From NCBI GenBank assembly GCA_002633005.1, contig NMRA01000454.1, positions 165,967-200,136 of the forward strand: a DNA stretch of 34,170 nt. The letters run 5' to 3'. This stretch comes from Phoronis australis. Its lineage: Eukaryota > Phoronida > Phoronidae. This document shows, in pieces, positions 19,205 to 29,508 of the stretch. The notes under the pieces are model-generated. The model was not told the origin of the DNA and searched no databases. It saw only the letters and a program-made list of their open reading frames with translations. The translations under genes were made by a program, and so were the position numbers. Position 1 is the stretch's first letter; each line of letters starts with the position of its first letter.

Positions 19205-19330
19205 AATTTTATTCTTATTCTTATTCTTATTACTCTGCGCGTGCAAGCTCAGAATTTTACTGTTCTACGTATTTCATCTTCTTGTTCTTATTATTATTCT
19301 TATTCTTCTTCTTCCTTCCTTTTCATATTG
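19205..19330. repeat. TTCTTA/TTATTC simple sequence
   Basis: Pyrimidine-rich imperfect microsatellite on both sides of hairpin copy 3, mostly ATTCTT and TTCTTC units. Confidence 0.75.
19231..19253. repeat. CTGCGC-type hairpin, copy 3 (eroded)
   Basis: TACTCTGCGCGTGCAAGCTCAGA has the same left arm as copy 2; the right arm carries a G to T change (GCTCAGA for GCGCAGA). The spacing to copy 2 is 74 bp. Confidence 0.7.
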
Positions 19331-20027
19331 TTATTATTCTTACATTCATTCGTTTAGAACAATAATATTCATTGTTATTGATAAGATATTTAAGGAATTT
19401 ATATTTAGAATATTTTCGATCCTAAATGCACTAGGATGACCTGAAACGGGTCAATTAGTGCATTTTTTCAAAATGCTTCTACAGTTTTTAGATAGACTCT
19501 TCGAATTTTGTTAACAAATAGGGACTAAAGACGTGCATCAGAAATTTACACGGATTTCCAATCGGACAAAGGGAACCGAGTTTCCGGGTCAAGGGTCATT
19601 AAGTGCATAATAATTTCAGTAATACGCACAAACAGAGTCCGTTATTGTCACACCGTGACAATAATCTTTCTAGTTTTTATCTTTGTTATCTATTTTCAAG
19701 AAATAAATCGTTACCTTTAAAACTGTTACTTTTACAAGAGAAAACTTGCAACCTAACAAGCAAGTACATACATATAGGATGTGATCCGCCATGTGAACAG
19801 TCTGAGTGAAGTACTTAAAAATCTGCGGAAAAATGAAAGAAAATCAGGAGTTCGAAGCGCATGGGATAAATACAAAGCGTACCTCGACCTTCGCTCTCGG
19901 TCGATACGCGTAATAATGTCTCGTAGTATATTACTTCATGTACGCCAACCGATCGGGTACATGCCATTGTACGTTTTGTTTATGTATTGTGTGCACAGCA
20001 GGGGATTTTTGCAAGAAAGAAGGCATC

Positions 20028-20080
20028 CGTATTCAACGCGTTGACTACGTAAAATCCGTATTCAACGTGCGTTGAATAAG
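20028..20080. repeat. Paired TATTCAACG palindromes
   Basis: ATCCGTATTCAACG occurs at 20025 and again at 20054. Each copy is followed by its own inverse: TCAACGCGTTGA at 20033-20044 is a perfect palindrome, and TATTCAACG/CGTTGAATA at 20059-20078 is a perfect 9-bp stem with a TG loop. Confidence 0.7.
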
Positions 20081-21779
20081 GAAAAGTACTTCCTCCATAT
20101 GAAACCTACAATACAACCCGTTTTTGTGTCTTCTAGAACGGATAGTACATGACAGCAATGTGAATAGAAGCATAAAGTGATATAAAATTGATACCGTGAA
20201 GAAGAATACTAAACCCTAATCACGTCAAGCGTAGTAAGTATGCGATATTATTTCAATAGTTAAATATCGTGACCAAGGTACAGGTAATGACTTTATTCCA
20301 GTTTATAAAATAGTGTACTATGTCATAACAACAGCTTGACCTTATTACTCATATCTACCAGCCTAAAATATATATCTGCATCTTTGAAGTCAAATGACCT
20401 GTCATTTCCGTGCTAAAATTAATCATTCTTACAATCACCTCCTTACTCAAAACGCCGCATCATGTCCTCTGTCAATTGAAACGTTAGCATGACTTTATTC
20501 CTAGAGAAGAAACACTGTTTTTAAATAAGTAAAACAAACAGAAAGGAAGTTTTAAAGAAGTTCAAATACCACAAATATTCGAGTATTTTGTTATTTTAAT
20601 TCAACGTGTAACGACATAACCAAAACCTCTTGGGAAATTTCGTCAAAATATCAATGCTCACCCACACAGAAAATGTTTCAAAATATACGATGAAAGGTTA
20701 TTTACTTTGAGGTATAGAACTTCTTTGAGTTGCACGTACATGTAATACAGAGGTGTAAAACATGAGAAAAATAATTCAACAATTTAAATATCTAAAACTA
20801 AAATTTCTAAAATCTCAATAGAAATATATATGCTAAAACAAAACATTATACTTGTCCTCCATCTTGGTTTTTTTACAAGGCAGCTTAAAAAACGTTCGCC
20901 ACCAAAAACACGCTTTCCACGAGAGCGTCGTTCAATAGCACAATATCGCGAAGTACTTCAAACAATCGTGAAGGTATTGTAAGTTAAACATTTTAATGAA
21001 CAGTTGATTCAGAAGAAGGACCAAATAAACTTTGTAAAGGGCGCGAATGATGAAGAAACTTAAAAGTAAGATTAAAAGTGTCTAGACGAGTACATTGAGA
21101 AAAATGTCCTCTTAAATTCGTAAACATTTCTAAAGGCTACATAATGTGTAAGTTACTGTCGGCAACTTATCATTGCAAGCGTGTACGATAAAACGACAAA
21201 TTTGTGAATTTAACCTACCTGTATTTTATAGTCCGTGTTTCCTCTTGTGATTCTTTTCCAAACTTACGGTCAAGAGAAATTTAATGGGATCAGCTACATA
21301 GAAGTATTTGAAGCTTTATTCTTTACTGGATTTACGTCGATTAGTACATATCTTGGTTGTTTTTTCTTCTTTTTCTTCTGATGGTCTTATTTGTCGCCTT
21401 CTAACTTCTTGTAATTGTTCTTTTCCTCCTAATTCATTGGTATCCAGTGACCGGTTGCATTGAGCAGTCCCGCATAGAAACTCGATTAAGTTCCCTATAC
21501 CTACTGCGTTTTTGGGTTTGAGAAAACAATGACTATCCTTTCCTATGTTGCTTAATTGTCACTATTAAGTCAGTTTTTGAATATGATACAAATCGAGAGT
21601 GAAGTCTTCGTGGGATTCTCCAAATTATTGAAAATAAATAAGGACCTTTTCATACAACGCTGATAACTTAAGGGCTACTCCCTGATTATTTTGGATGAAT
21701 AATGGGCTTAGCTTTTTGATATATTATGTAGGAAATCTAAGGTTGTGACTGATAAAATGGTACTAAAGACTCACCGAAT

Positions 21780-21935
21780 ACGCTAATAAAACAAAAAAGG
21801 TTTGCTTTCACTAAGACAAGGAAGTAGACGGTCATTTGGGATGCCAAAAAGCTTATACAAACTTCTGAACGGACGTCGCAGTCTTGTTTATACGGGAGAG
21901 AGCTCCAGAGCTTCACAGCATTGGTCCCCACCTTA
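21780..21935 (-). pseudogene. Possible LINE-type tail fragment, copy 1
   Basis: The minus-strand frame beginning MGTNAVKLWSSLPYK resembles the KLWNSLP motif common near the C-terminus of CR1/L2/RTE-like LINE reverse transcriptases. It is only about 50 codons and no catalytic domain is present. The same peptide pattern recurs, broken by stops, at 23,180-23,335, which supports a dispersed repeat. LINE identity rests on one short motif, so it is tentative. Confidence 0.35.
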
Positions 21936-23179
21936 TCTTTTGGAGGGTTGTCGCGGTAGAGTGTCTTGGGTTTGAGTTAGAAAGAACACTTACAGACTCA
22001 CAAAAGAGATGCAATCATCACCCGGATGTGATGTTATAAAGCCCGAGGAAAGGATATTGCGAGCGCTATCCGTACATAAGTCCACAACAGCAAAAAGCAA
22101 TGAAGAACACACCCGAAAATAAGTGTTCATACCCGGTTACTTTACATTATTGTACCTCACATCAAAACAACACTAATGAAACTATATAACCTGTGCAGGT
22201 TCATGGTGTTTTAAAACGTGTTAAAACGGATCATAAATGTGGTTATGTCGGTATGCAGTTTGTCCATTTAATGAGGTTGTAATTCCAAATCTTTTTGATA
22301 ATGCCTGGTTCCTTGGGTTCGCAGTTGATTTTAAATTTTGTTTCTATAACATGGTATTCTGAGTTACCAATGGGAGGTCAAACAGAAGTCTATGAAATAA
22401 ATCCGAGACTGTTTGTAATATTTAAGTCAAAGCAAGTCTGTGAACACCCTGTTCAACGTGTAGGTTCATCTGTTAGTTGTTTACAGTCGTTTGAGATGAG
22501 AATATCGAATAATTAGAGACCGGCTTGATTGTCATTGTCATCTGAGTAGCAAGTACTATTTCTTGCCTTGAAATTCCCGTTGAAAGCAATTGTTTTATTA
22601 GTTTGTGAGTGACAGAATATACAAAATATATCACTTCGTCACCTGTATTATTAAACTTGCACTAATGTCGATGATTCGTTGTCTAAATTCTGCCTCTCCG
22701 ACAAGGTAACTCACTCAACAGGAAATAATCCCTATGTGTACTCCACCCGGATTTGAAATGGGACACATCACGTCTGCATTACCATGGGACTTACGGTACT
22801 GTATCTCAAATTCGAAAGACGCGAACTTTTCTAGCCAGTTGATCGTTCGGATTCTTAAAAGTCCGTAATCAGGCTAAGGTGTTATGGTGGGTGAGCACTA
22901 TGAAGGGCTGAACACTCAAATAAATCAAAATCGGTCTACAAATTTGACTATTTGCGAGAATCTCGTAGTGTTGCACAATAGCGCTGTTGTTTCAGACTGA
23001 GCAATAAACTAGCATACACGATGACACATTCTTTTATTTCTTAATTTGGTTCATTTGAGCCATGACGAACGTCGGGCTTGCGTCCATATCAAGACCGAAC
23101 TCTCCTTCTTGAGAAACGAAGGCTATAATAGGGGAGAAGTTAGAGATTCTTATCAAGGTCATGTCTTGACGCAGACAAA
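21936..23179. other. No recognisable gene
   Basis: Only short open frames without domain features; no repeat recognised by eye. Confidence 0.45.
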
Positions 23180-23335
23180 AAAGGTGGTAAAAACTTACAA
23201 AAGATGTGAATAACACAAACAGGACTTGCGTTCTGTCAGACACAGGAAGGAAGGCACGTCGAATCGCCTGCAAATTTCTGATTAGACGTTGCTGTCATGT
23301 TAATACGGGAGATAACTCCAGACCTTCGCAACAAT
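23180..23335 (-). pseudogene. Possible LINE-type tail fragment, copy 2
   Basis: On the minus strand one frame reads VWSYLPY, stop, HDSNV, stop, SEICRRF, aligned with KLWSSLPYKQDCDVRSEVC in copy 1. The nucleotide match includes TACGGGAGA followed by CTCCAGA, in the same order and orientation about 1.41 kb apart. It has more stops than copy 1 and is clearly dead. Confidence 0.35.
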
Positions 23336-23743
23336 TATAAGAAAACTGCCATTAGTCAAGGAAGAGCCCGTAATAAAGGTAGATGATATAACATTGCTTC
23401 ACCTGAGACTACAGAACGAAAAAGAATTGCAAAAGGTTTAGGGAACTTAGTTGAGTTTCTAATTGTTTTATGGAACCGAGCACAGGCAGCTGCATGTATC
23501 AGTGCATAATACGCATAATACAGTTACATGTATGTACAGCTTAAAACAGTACGTACAACTTCCAAAAGGCCTCGACATTTCCCACATTTCTTGAATTTGA
23601 GCTCGTCAGCTCATTGTGATTTAAGTTAAGACAGACAAGTAGTGCTAATGACCGGTAGGATTAAAATCGGGCTAACTTAATTCCAAAATATCCTAACTTC
23701 GTTTTATAAGATTTTTTAAGACCATGGCTTCTAAAAGGGTCTT

Positions 23744-23965
23744 TTAGTGGGAGGTTAAAACTCCCGAGTCACTACCAATGTCTGCATTCAATCGGCGGCA
23801 GTCATCACCTCCACCATAAATTGCCAAAACTAACGTCTGTGCTGGTTTCAAATCGTCATCTAACACTCCCTGATAACCATTTAACCTTGTTGGCTCATAT
23901 AACTGCTGAGTCGGGCCATCAGACATTACGTCAACACCACGCCTTGTTTTTTTTTCGAAACGTTC
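23744..23965 (-). CDS. Possible terminal exon with cytoplasmic-tail-like sequence
   Basis: On the minus strand a pyrimidine-rich tract ending CAG precedes 23965. From there one frame is open for 73 codons to the stop at 23744. The peptide starts ERFEKKTRRGVDV and contains QLYEPTRLNGYQG, DDDLKPAQ and AIYGGGDDC. It is hydrophilic, with three tyrosines in YxxP/YxGV-like settings, as in intracellular tails of single-pass animal receptors. No family is recognised, and no membrane exon was found upstream on this strand. Codon use looks less AT-driven than the surroundings. The strand is opposite to the FN3 exon, so it would be a different gene. Confidence 0.3.
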   Translation of the reverse strand, partial: ERFEKKTRRGVDVMSDGPTQQLYEPTRLNGYQGVLDDDLKPAQTLVLAIYGGGDDCRRLNADIGSDSGVLTSH

Positions 23966-23980
23966 CTGGCACAACGACAA

Positions 23981-25447
23981 TACAGAGAAGCTGATTAAAC
24001 TATAGTCAGTGACAAAAACAAAAATGTTGGTGATGCCGTGTCAAGCGTGTTACTAAAAGACAGTACCAACTGTTCAGTTTTGTACCTTGTTGCATTGGAG
24101 GGCAGTTAAGCTTTAAGACCAATCACTAATTGCCACGTAACGTACGTTAAAACACCTCCTTAGAATGCGACAGAAAGATTTAACGTGACTCCTATTTCTT
24201 CCAATTGATTCATAGGTTGAGGTTCTGCGGGTCATTTGACTCCGTCCCTTTACACTGGTTTGAGCAGACTACAAGGTACATGTAAAGGTGTGAACACCAG
24301 ACTCCTACGATTTTCTTTGCTCAATGCTAAGCGATGCAGGCTCTGTTCTCTGTATCGAGGTTGTAAACACCGAAGAGGCATGCCTGTGAAGTGGGGACTT
24401 TCTCCCAAAGCAAGGATGAGCAAGTGATTCTGTCCTTGAGAATTTTTATTCACCGAAAGGGAACGTTTGATTCCAAAGAGGAAAATATTGCGTCATTTTT
24501 AATATACTTTTCAGAAGAGAATGAGGCAGATATTCGGTCCAAAACTTGAAATATGGAAGGCTCTCTGACAAGTGCAGAGGTGTTAAAACGTGAGACCCAA
24601 CCAAACAACGAAATGAGACGGAATTAAAATGATATTTACTATAATTGAAAGACAGGAGACCCTTGGACCAGTGATGTGACTTGCTTAATGGTTTTAACGA
24701 TAAGGATAGCATTTATTTACCCAAGCATTACCGGATTGCTTTCAATTTGTAATATGCGAGGTCTCAGAATTCTCTCGAATGCGAGCGCGAGATAAAACCA
24801 GAGGTACATAAATTTGCATTTGCATTTGCATTGTTGTACACTTGTTTTTGACGAGCGAACTCGCTTTTTGATATGACCTTTACGATTGCTGTTCTACGTT
24901 ATTACGGTTCAAGCAGCGCATATTAACCACACCGTGTCCTATACATAAATTAAGCCCAAAAGAGTAGTATCAGTACAAGTAAACAACTACATTGTCGTTC
25001 TAACAGTCTACTGTGACTATAGGTAGTTACGTTTCTTCCAAGCAGGTTTCCAGCTAGTATTCTGGATTACAACATCTTTGAGCACGCTACCCAAAGAAAA
25101 TGGTGAGACATTTCCTTTGATTTTATGTTCCAGCGACTTATATAAGAAAGGGGACATACATATCGCAAACCTTTTTAAGTCGAATATAATTCTTAAAAGA
25201 TTCCTGCCACAGCAGGACGTTCTGCTTACTGTGGAGACGATATAGTCCACTGACCCAGAAGGACCACTGGTCAAACTCATACTAAATCCGATTAGAGTTA
25301 AGAGTGGCATCTCGACCTTGATCTCTTGAGTGTAACTACATATGTAGTTCTTAGTTCAAAGACGAGTTTGAACAAATCTGTTTACGGGGTTCCAGGTGCG
25401 GTGAAACGGTCTGAGTTTCTAATAAATCGCAGAATCTAGATCACAAT
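23981..25447. other. No recognisable gene
   Basis: Several minus-strand open frames of 65-97 codons (24250-24453, 24446-24712, 25017-25310) carry no recognisable domain. A triple ATTTGC word is listed separately. Confidence 0.45.
24812..24832. repeat. (ATTTGC)3 with octamer words
   Basis: Three six-base units create two or more ATTTGCAT words, the binding sequence of POU/Oct factors. Simple repeat slippage is enough to explain it. Confidence 0.5.
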
Positions 25448-25828
25448 CTACAGCAAGCACTTCGGTAGGAGCGTAAACAGTGAGATGGACTTCTGCATTC
25501 GTGTTAGCATTGGTAATGCAAGGTTCTTGCATATTTCACCATGCAAGTGCGCAATGCTAGCGTCTCCAAAAGAACACGTTGGCAATCCAAAGTCTGGTAC
25601 CTCCTTGATCGCGTACTCAAGCAGACTTATCATACCAAAAAGTATAGCTGGCCTCAATAATTTTGTAAGACCGAGGTGGTGATGCAATTTTTTTAGTTTT
25701 CTCTTATTGAAAACAGAAATGCAGTCGAAGGCGAACAAAATGGCGTGGGGTGTTTTACTCATTACTTGGCGATTCAGCGTTTCAAGCACCGCTTGCCCTT
25801 GCTTACGTGCCTTCCACCAACTTTTCAA
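25448..25828 (-). CDS. Unrecognised 126-codon ORF
   Basis: The frame starts MKSWWKARKQGQAVLETLNR (first codon TTG) and is open for about seven more codons upstream, back to a TAG. It contains a basic patch (NKRKLKKLHHH) and hydrophobic segments (RPAILFGMISLLEYA). Local GC content is somewhat above the flanks. I recognise no family. There is no ATG near the 5' end, so if real it would be an internal or terminal exon or a fragment of a decayed element. Confidence 0.25.
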   Translation of the reverse strand: MKSWWKARKQGQAVLETLNRQVMSKTPHAILFAFDCISVFNKRKLKKLHHHLGLTKLLRPAILFGMISLLEYAIKEVPDFGLPTCSFGDASIAHLHGEICKNLALPMLTRMQKSISLFTLLPKCLL

Positions 25829-25858
25829 AAGAACATAGGATCTTGGCTAAAATCGATG

Positions 25859-26632
25859 CTAGTGGGTATGGCATTAGCATAGATCTCAAAATGAGTCAAA
25901 GTCAACACTAGGACCCACTGTGCGTTTTGGCTTCTCAGACTACACAGGTAGTCGGAGTACCTAATCGATTTAAGGATAATGCCACCCGATTTAATAAGTC
26001 TTTTCTAATGTCTTAATCGGCCTATATCCACACTACCGCCAAGAGGTGTCACGTTGAAATTTGAGGAATGTGAGTAAACAACCCAGCGACGTCAGTCATC
26101 TTCTGCAAACTGAGCTCCGCTATGATCTGGTGTATCGTTCCCGCTTGTGCGAAAACCAACTGCGAGGAAAGTGGGTATATCCTTTTTCCAATTCCCTTGA
26201 GAGTCCAAAATGCTTTGGAAGTGGCTGGCGACAATGAAAAATGAAACATATCACGTGAATATTAAGTATGTGGCCTTGAAGCATCCCCGTATCTGTTATA
26301 AGCATTTCGTCGAATTTCGTGGCAGCAAACGCAATTTCCAGTTGTTTTCATTATCGTGCAGTTGGCACACTGACACCATGACAAATCATTCAATTAGTTT
26401 TTGGAACTATCCACATGTTGCATTGCCTGCACACGTTGAAGGCGCCTCCGTAGTATTTTTTGATCAGTGTAATCCGGCTCGGACTAATAGCCAAACGATC
26501 CAACTGTGAAGTGTCCGTCGGTTGAATTCTCGTCTAAGTCACCATGTTGCCATGTTTACGTTTATTATTGTGTGTTCTGTTTCAACCTCAATTATTCTCA
26601 CCTTAACCAGTTCTTATGTAAATTACTAATAA
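25859..26632. other. No recognisable gene
   Basis: Overlapping open frames on both strands (26049-26249 minus, 26210-26509 plus), none with recognisable domains. It ends at the 3' terminus of the left Penelope-like copy. Confidence 0.45.
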
Positions 26633-27640
26633 CAACAACGGTTTTAAAACGCCTTGACATGTTTCCGTGTCTTTTATTTAAACACCATCATCAGAAGAAA
26701 GAACATACTGGCCACCTAGTTAGGCCAAACAGCATATGATGGAGCACAGACACAGTCTGTTACATGGATTGACAATAAACTAGACCAACAATGACAACCT
26801 GTGGTGTGCCAGTTGCCTATTGGAATTGAGTTTACACGAACTGATGAGTAGAGTCTCACGAATGAATTTTAAGATCCTTTGTTGTTTTTGCTCGGTCTAT
26901 TAGAGCAAAATCACTGAAAGAGCATTGCTGATATCAATGGTTGGAGCTCTGCAGATGAATATTTAAACGTGAAATTCTTTCAGAATGTATATGTTCCCTG
27001 GTCCTGGTTTCCAAATGGCGAACAGTTTCGCCTATATAACCGGAGCCACATCCAGCACAGATAAATCTGTTTACTACTCTGGAACGTAGACTCATACGAG
27101 TTAAATAAATTCGACAGTTTTAAGAGACTTGAAAGTTATAACAACTCTTAAGTTAACAGTAATAATTAACAAATTTGTAGAGTTTTCTTTGAGCAATCTT
27201 CGTGTAAAAGCCAACATAGGGTATTTAAAGTTAGTTTTGTCTGCAGGATGTATATCATCAGGATTACGTTGCAGTCTTGCTTTAAGAACACTATTGACTA
27301 GTTCTAGGGGATATCCATTCTTTTGCAAATTCTTTAATGCGATATACCCTGTCTATTAGAGTTTTAATGGGACCTATGATGTGAAGCTATGAATGCAAGT
27401 GTACAGTCCTGTGTAGGTCTTGTTATGAAATATTGATGTACTGAGGTATCTTCACGCTCCACTAACACGTACAGAAATGGAAAAATGTTGTCAACCTCTA
27501 ATTCTATACTGAATTTTAAGTTAGGATGCCTTGATTTTAAATACACTAAAACTTCCTGGGCTGACTATTGGATTTCAAATATACAAAACACATCATCTGC
27601 ATATCGGCTAAAGAAATAGACATCCTGTAGCCAAAACTAA
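26633..27640 (-). mobile_element. Penelope-like retroelement, 3' fragment, left copy
   Basis: Read on the minus strand it holds the end of a Penelope-type reverse transcriptase followed by a GIY-YIG endonuclease. Visible RT parts are DVYFFSRYADDVFCIF with the catalytic YADD at 27603-27592, then KSRHPNLKFSIELEVDN, DRVYRI and NGYPLELVNSVLKARL. Next comes the linker and CAGCGSGYIGETVRHLETR (27060-27000 region) with the GIY-YIG core and paired cysteines. These elements copy RNA into the genome at nicks made by this nuclease. It is broken by an in-frame TAG at 27567-27565, several frameshifts and loss of the whole N-terminal part. The 3' end lies near 26633, at the sequence shared with the right copy. 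Confidence 0.85.
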
Positions 27641-28264
27641 CTTCAAGAGCTTTAAAGTACCATATGTTGATTTTTTACCAATATTGCTCAAAGAAAACTC
27701 AACAAACTGGTGAATGGTTACTGTGCTAACTTAAGAATTGTATTTAAATTCGAGTCTCTAAAACTGTTGAATTTATTTAACCTTGAGCACAAAAGTCCTA
27801 TGGGTCTACGGTCTAGGGTAGTGTACAAATTTATCTGTTTTGGATGTGGCTCCAGTTATACATGTATAGGCGACACTGTTCGCCATTTGAAAACCACGAC
27901 AAGGGAACCTCTAGAATCTGACAGAGGTTCACATATAAATATTCGTCTATAGAAATCTAATCATTGTTACCGGCAATGGTCTTTCAATGACTTAGCTATA
28001 ACAGACCAAGCAGAAACAACAAAGGAGCTTAAAATTCATTCGTGAGACTCTACACATCAGTTGGTGTAAGCCCAACCTCAATAGCCATTCGGCTCATCAC
28101 AGGTTGTCAATGTTGGTCTAGTTTATTGTCACTCCATGTAAATGTCTGTGTCTGTGTTTCATCACTTGTTGTTGGGCCTAGCTAGGTGGCCACTATGGTC
28201 TCTCTTCTGATAATGTTTAAATAAACGACATCGAAACATGTCAAGCCCTTTTAAAACCGTTGTT
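27632..28264 (+). mobile_element. Penelope-like retroelement, 3' fragment, right copy (inverted)
   Basis: Plus-strand copy of the same element's 3' part. It starts in the linker (KTNFKSF, then LLKENSTN) and continues through RSRVVYKFICFGCGSSY, the endonuclease core and TVRHLKT. The C-terminal stretch follows: FNDLAITDQAETTKELKI, then after a stop ETLHISWCKPNLN in another frame. A six-base ACATGT insertion splits the core (YTCIGDT where the left copy has YIGET), and the EH of the left copy is EP here. It is dead. It runs to AAAACCGTTGTT at about 28264, the same 3' end as the left copy, so the two copies form a ~620-bp inverted repeat with 3' ends outward. Confidence 0.85.
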
Positions 28265-29250
28265 TTAAATAATATATGTTTCTACTTGCTATCGTGGAGT
28301 TCTGATATAAAACTGAAACAAAGTATCAAAGACTGTTGCATTAGGTACAATTTAGAATGCCTTTGGAGTGTTCGTGATTCCAATTGTTTTGAGAAGCCAA
28401 CAATGAATAAATCACTACGCTACCGGCTATAGATGCAATAAAGCTTATTGACCGAGAACCGACGCGTTTTAGCGCATGCTAATTCCGTGTTTGCTGACAG
28501 AAAGCTGTTGTGAAACAACAACAATGCGCTATGGGGGAATCCTTATTTAGTTATACATCAATTCATTTTTATTACACAACTTTTGCCCCGTCGGTTCTGT
28601 AAATGGGGAACCTCAGTGACTTCACGGCCCCCGACGAGTAATTATATTCACAGATTCGCAGCTAGTTCACAAAAATAATCACGCTCACTAATACAGAGTT
28701 TTCCTGACGCAAAGCTATGTTATTCTGTCTGTAATTTACGGAAGAATAATTTGCATTTATCACCGAAAACTCACGCGACCGACCTTGGGAAATTGGCTTT
28801 TAATACATTGTAGGCTACGATATGTTCAATTGAATATACCTAAACATCAGTAACAGTGAACGTTTGTTCAGGAACTTGATGTATTTGTAAGGGTTTTAGA
28901 TTGGATTTCAATGATTGTCTTGGCGTAAAACAATAAATTAAAACCAAAAGCTGACCACAATACGCGTGTTGTGACAATCTAAACTGACTGCGTTCGACCC
29001 TCTAACGTCACTGGTGAATTTCAACACCGCAGTCTACCCTCAGGTGTCAGGTAAAGGAACGTAATTTGGTGTTGCCGAGTGGAATTACTCGATCTAAATT
29101 AATAGAAAACAGGTTCGTTTTTTGGGTGGCACTCTCCTTTAATTTGATAGTATTGTAAAGGCGTCCTAAGGATACAATCTTTGTTGTACGTGATGTACAC
29201 GGTGAGTGCGTACCAATCCTCTGGGTTTTTCACTTTTGTGTCCTTCCCAG
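28265..29250. other. Presumed intron or intergenic sequence before the FN3 exon
   Basis: AT-rich, without open frames of note. It ends in a pyrimidine-rich tract and TTCCCAG at 29250, the acceptor of the FN3 exon. Confidence 0.5.
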
Positions 29251-29508
29251 ACGGTGCACAACTAGCTGCTGCTACTATCACCCGTTTGGTTGGGAGTGAA
29301 ACAACAATTGACGTAAGTTGGACTGCAGCAACGGGACCTAAAGACAAATACAACGTCTCGTGCGGCACCCATCACTTCATTGTGGACAAGACTGCTAATA
29401 ACAAACGTTGCACTGGCTTGACTCCTGGAACTGAGTACGACGTTACCATCAGAACAGTCAAGGCAGGATGGGCTGACGGAATTTCAACACCGAAGAAAGC
29501 TAAAACTA
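29251..29508 (+). CDS. Fibronectin type III domain exon
   Basis: An 86-residue FN3 domain lies exactly between a splice acceptor (TTTTGTGTCCTTCCCAG, ending 29250) and a strong donor (GTGAGT at 29509-29514). The exon is 258 bp and phase 1 on both sides, the symmetric pattern typical of shuffled extracellular modules. Hallmarks: ITRLVGSETTIDVSW with the strand-B tryptophan, KYNVSCGT in strand C, and the tyrosine corner LTPGTEYDVTIRTV near the C-terminal side. FN3 modules mediate binding in cell-surface receptors, receptor phosphatases, adhesion molecules and matrix proteins. The two cysteines (strand C and before the tyrosine corner) could form a disulfide. Neighbouring exons are not recognisable, so the parent protein is unknown. 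It could be one unit of a repeat series or an orphan exon. Confidence 0.75.

Larger units (their letters stand above)
17941..21736. other. AT-rich, no recognisable gene
   Basis: No credible coding region. Contains the CTGCGC hairpin pair (19157-19253), TTCTTA/TTATTC simple sequence (19205-19330) and the TATTCAACG hairpins (20028-20080), listed separately. Open frames around 18800-19365 overlap these low-complexity stretches. Confidence 0.5.

Noticed and set aside
26840-26875. Hammerhead-ribozyme-like CTGATGAG...CACGAA on the plus strand of the left Penelope copy
   Set aside because: It is the antisense of the conserved C-terminal coding stretch ELKI...ETL of the element. The right copy has CTGATGT at this place, the stem II pairing is poor, and the core would be CGAAT instead of CGAAA.
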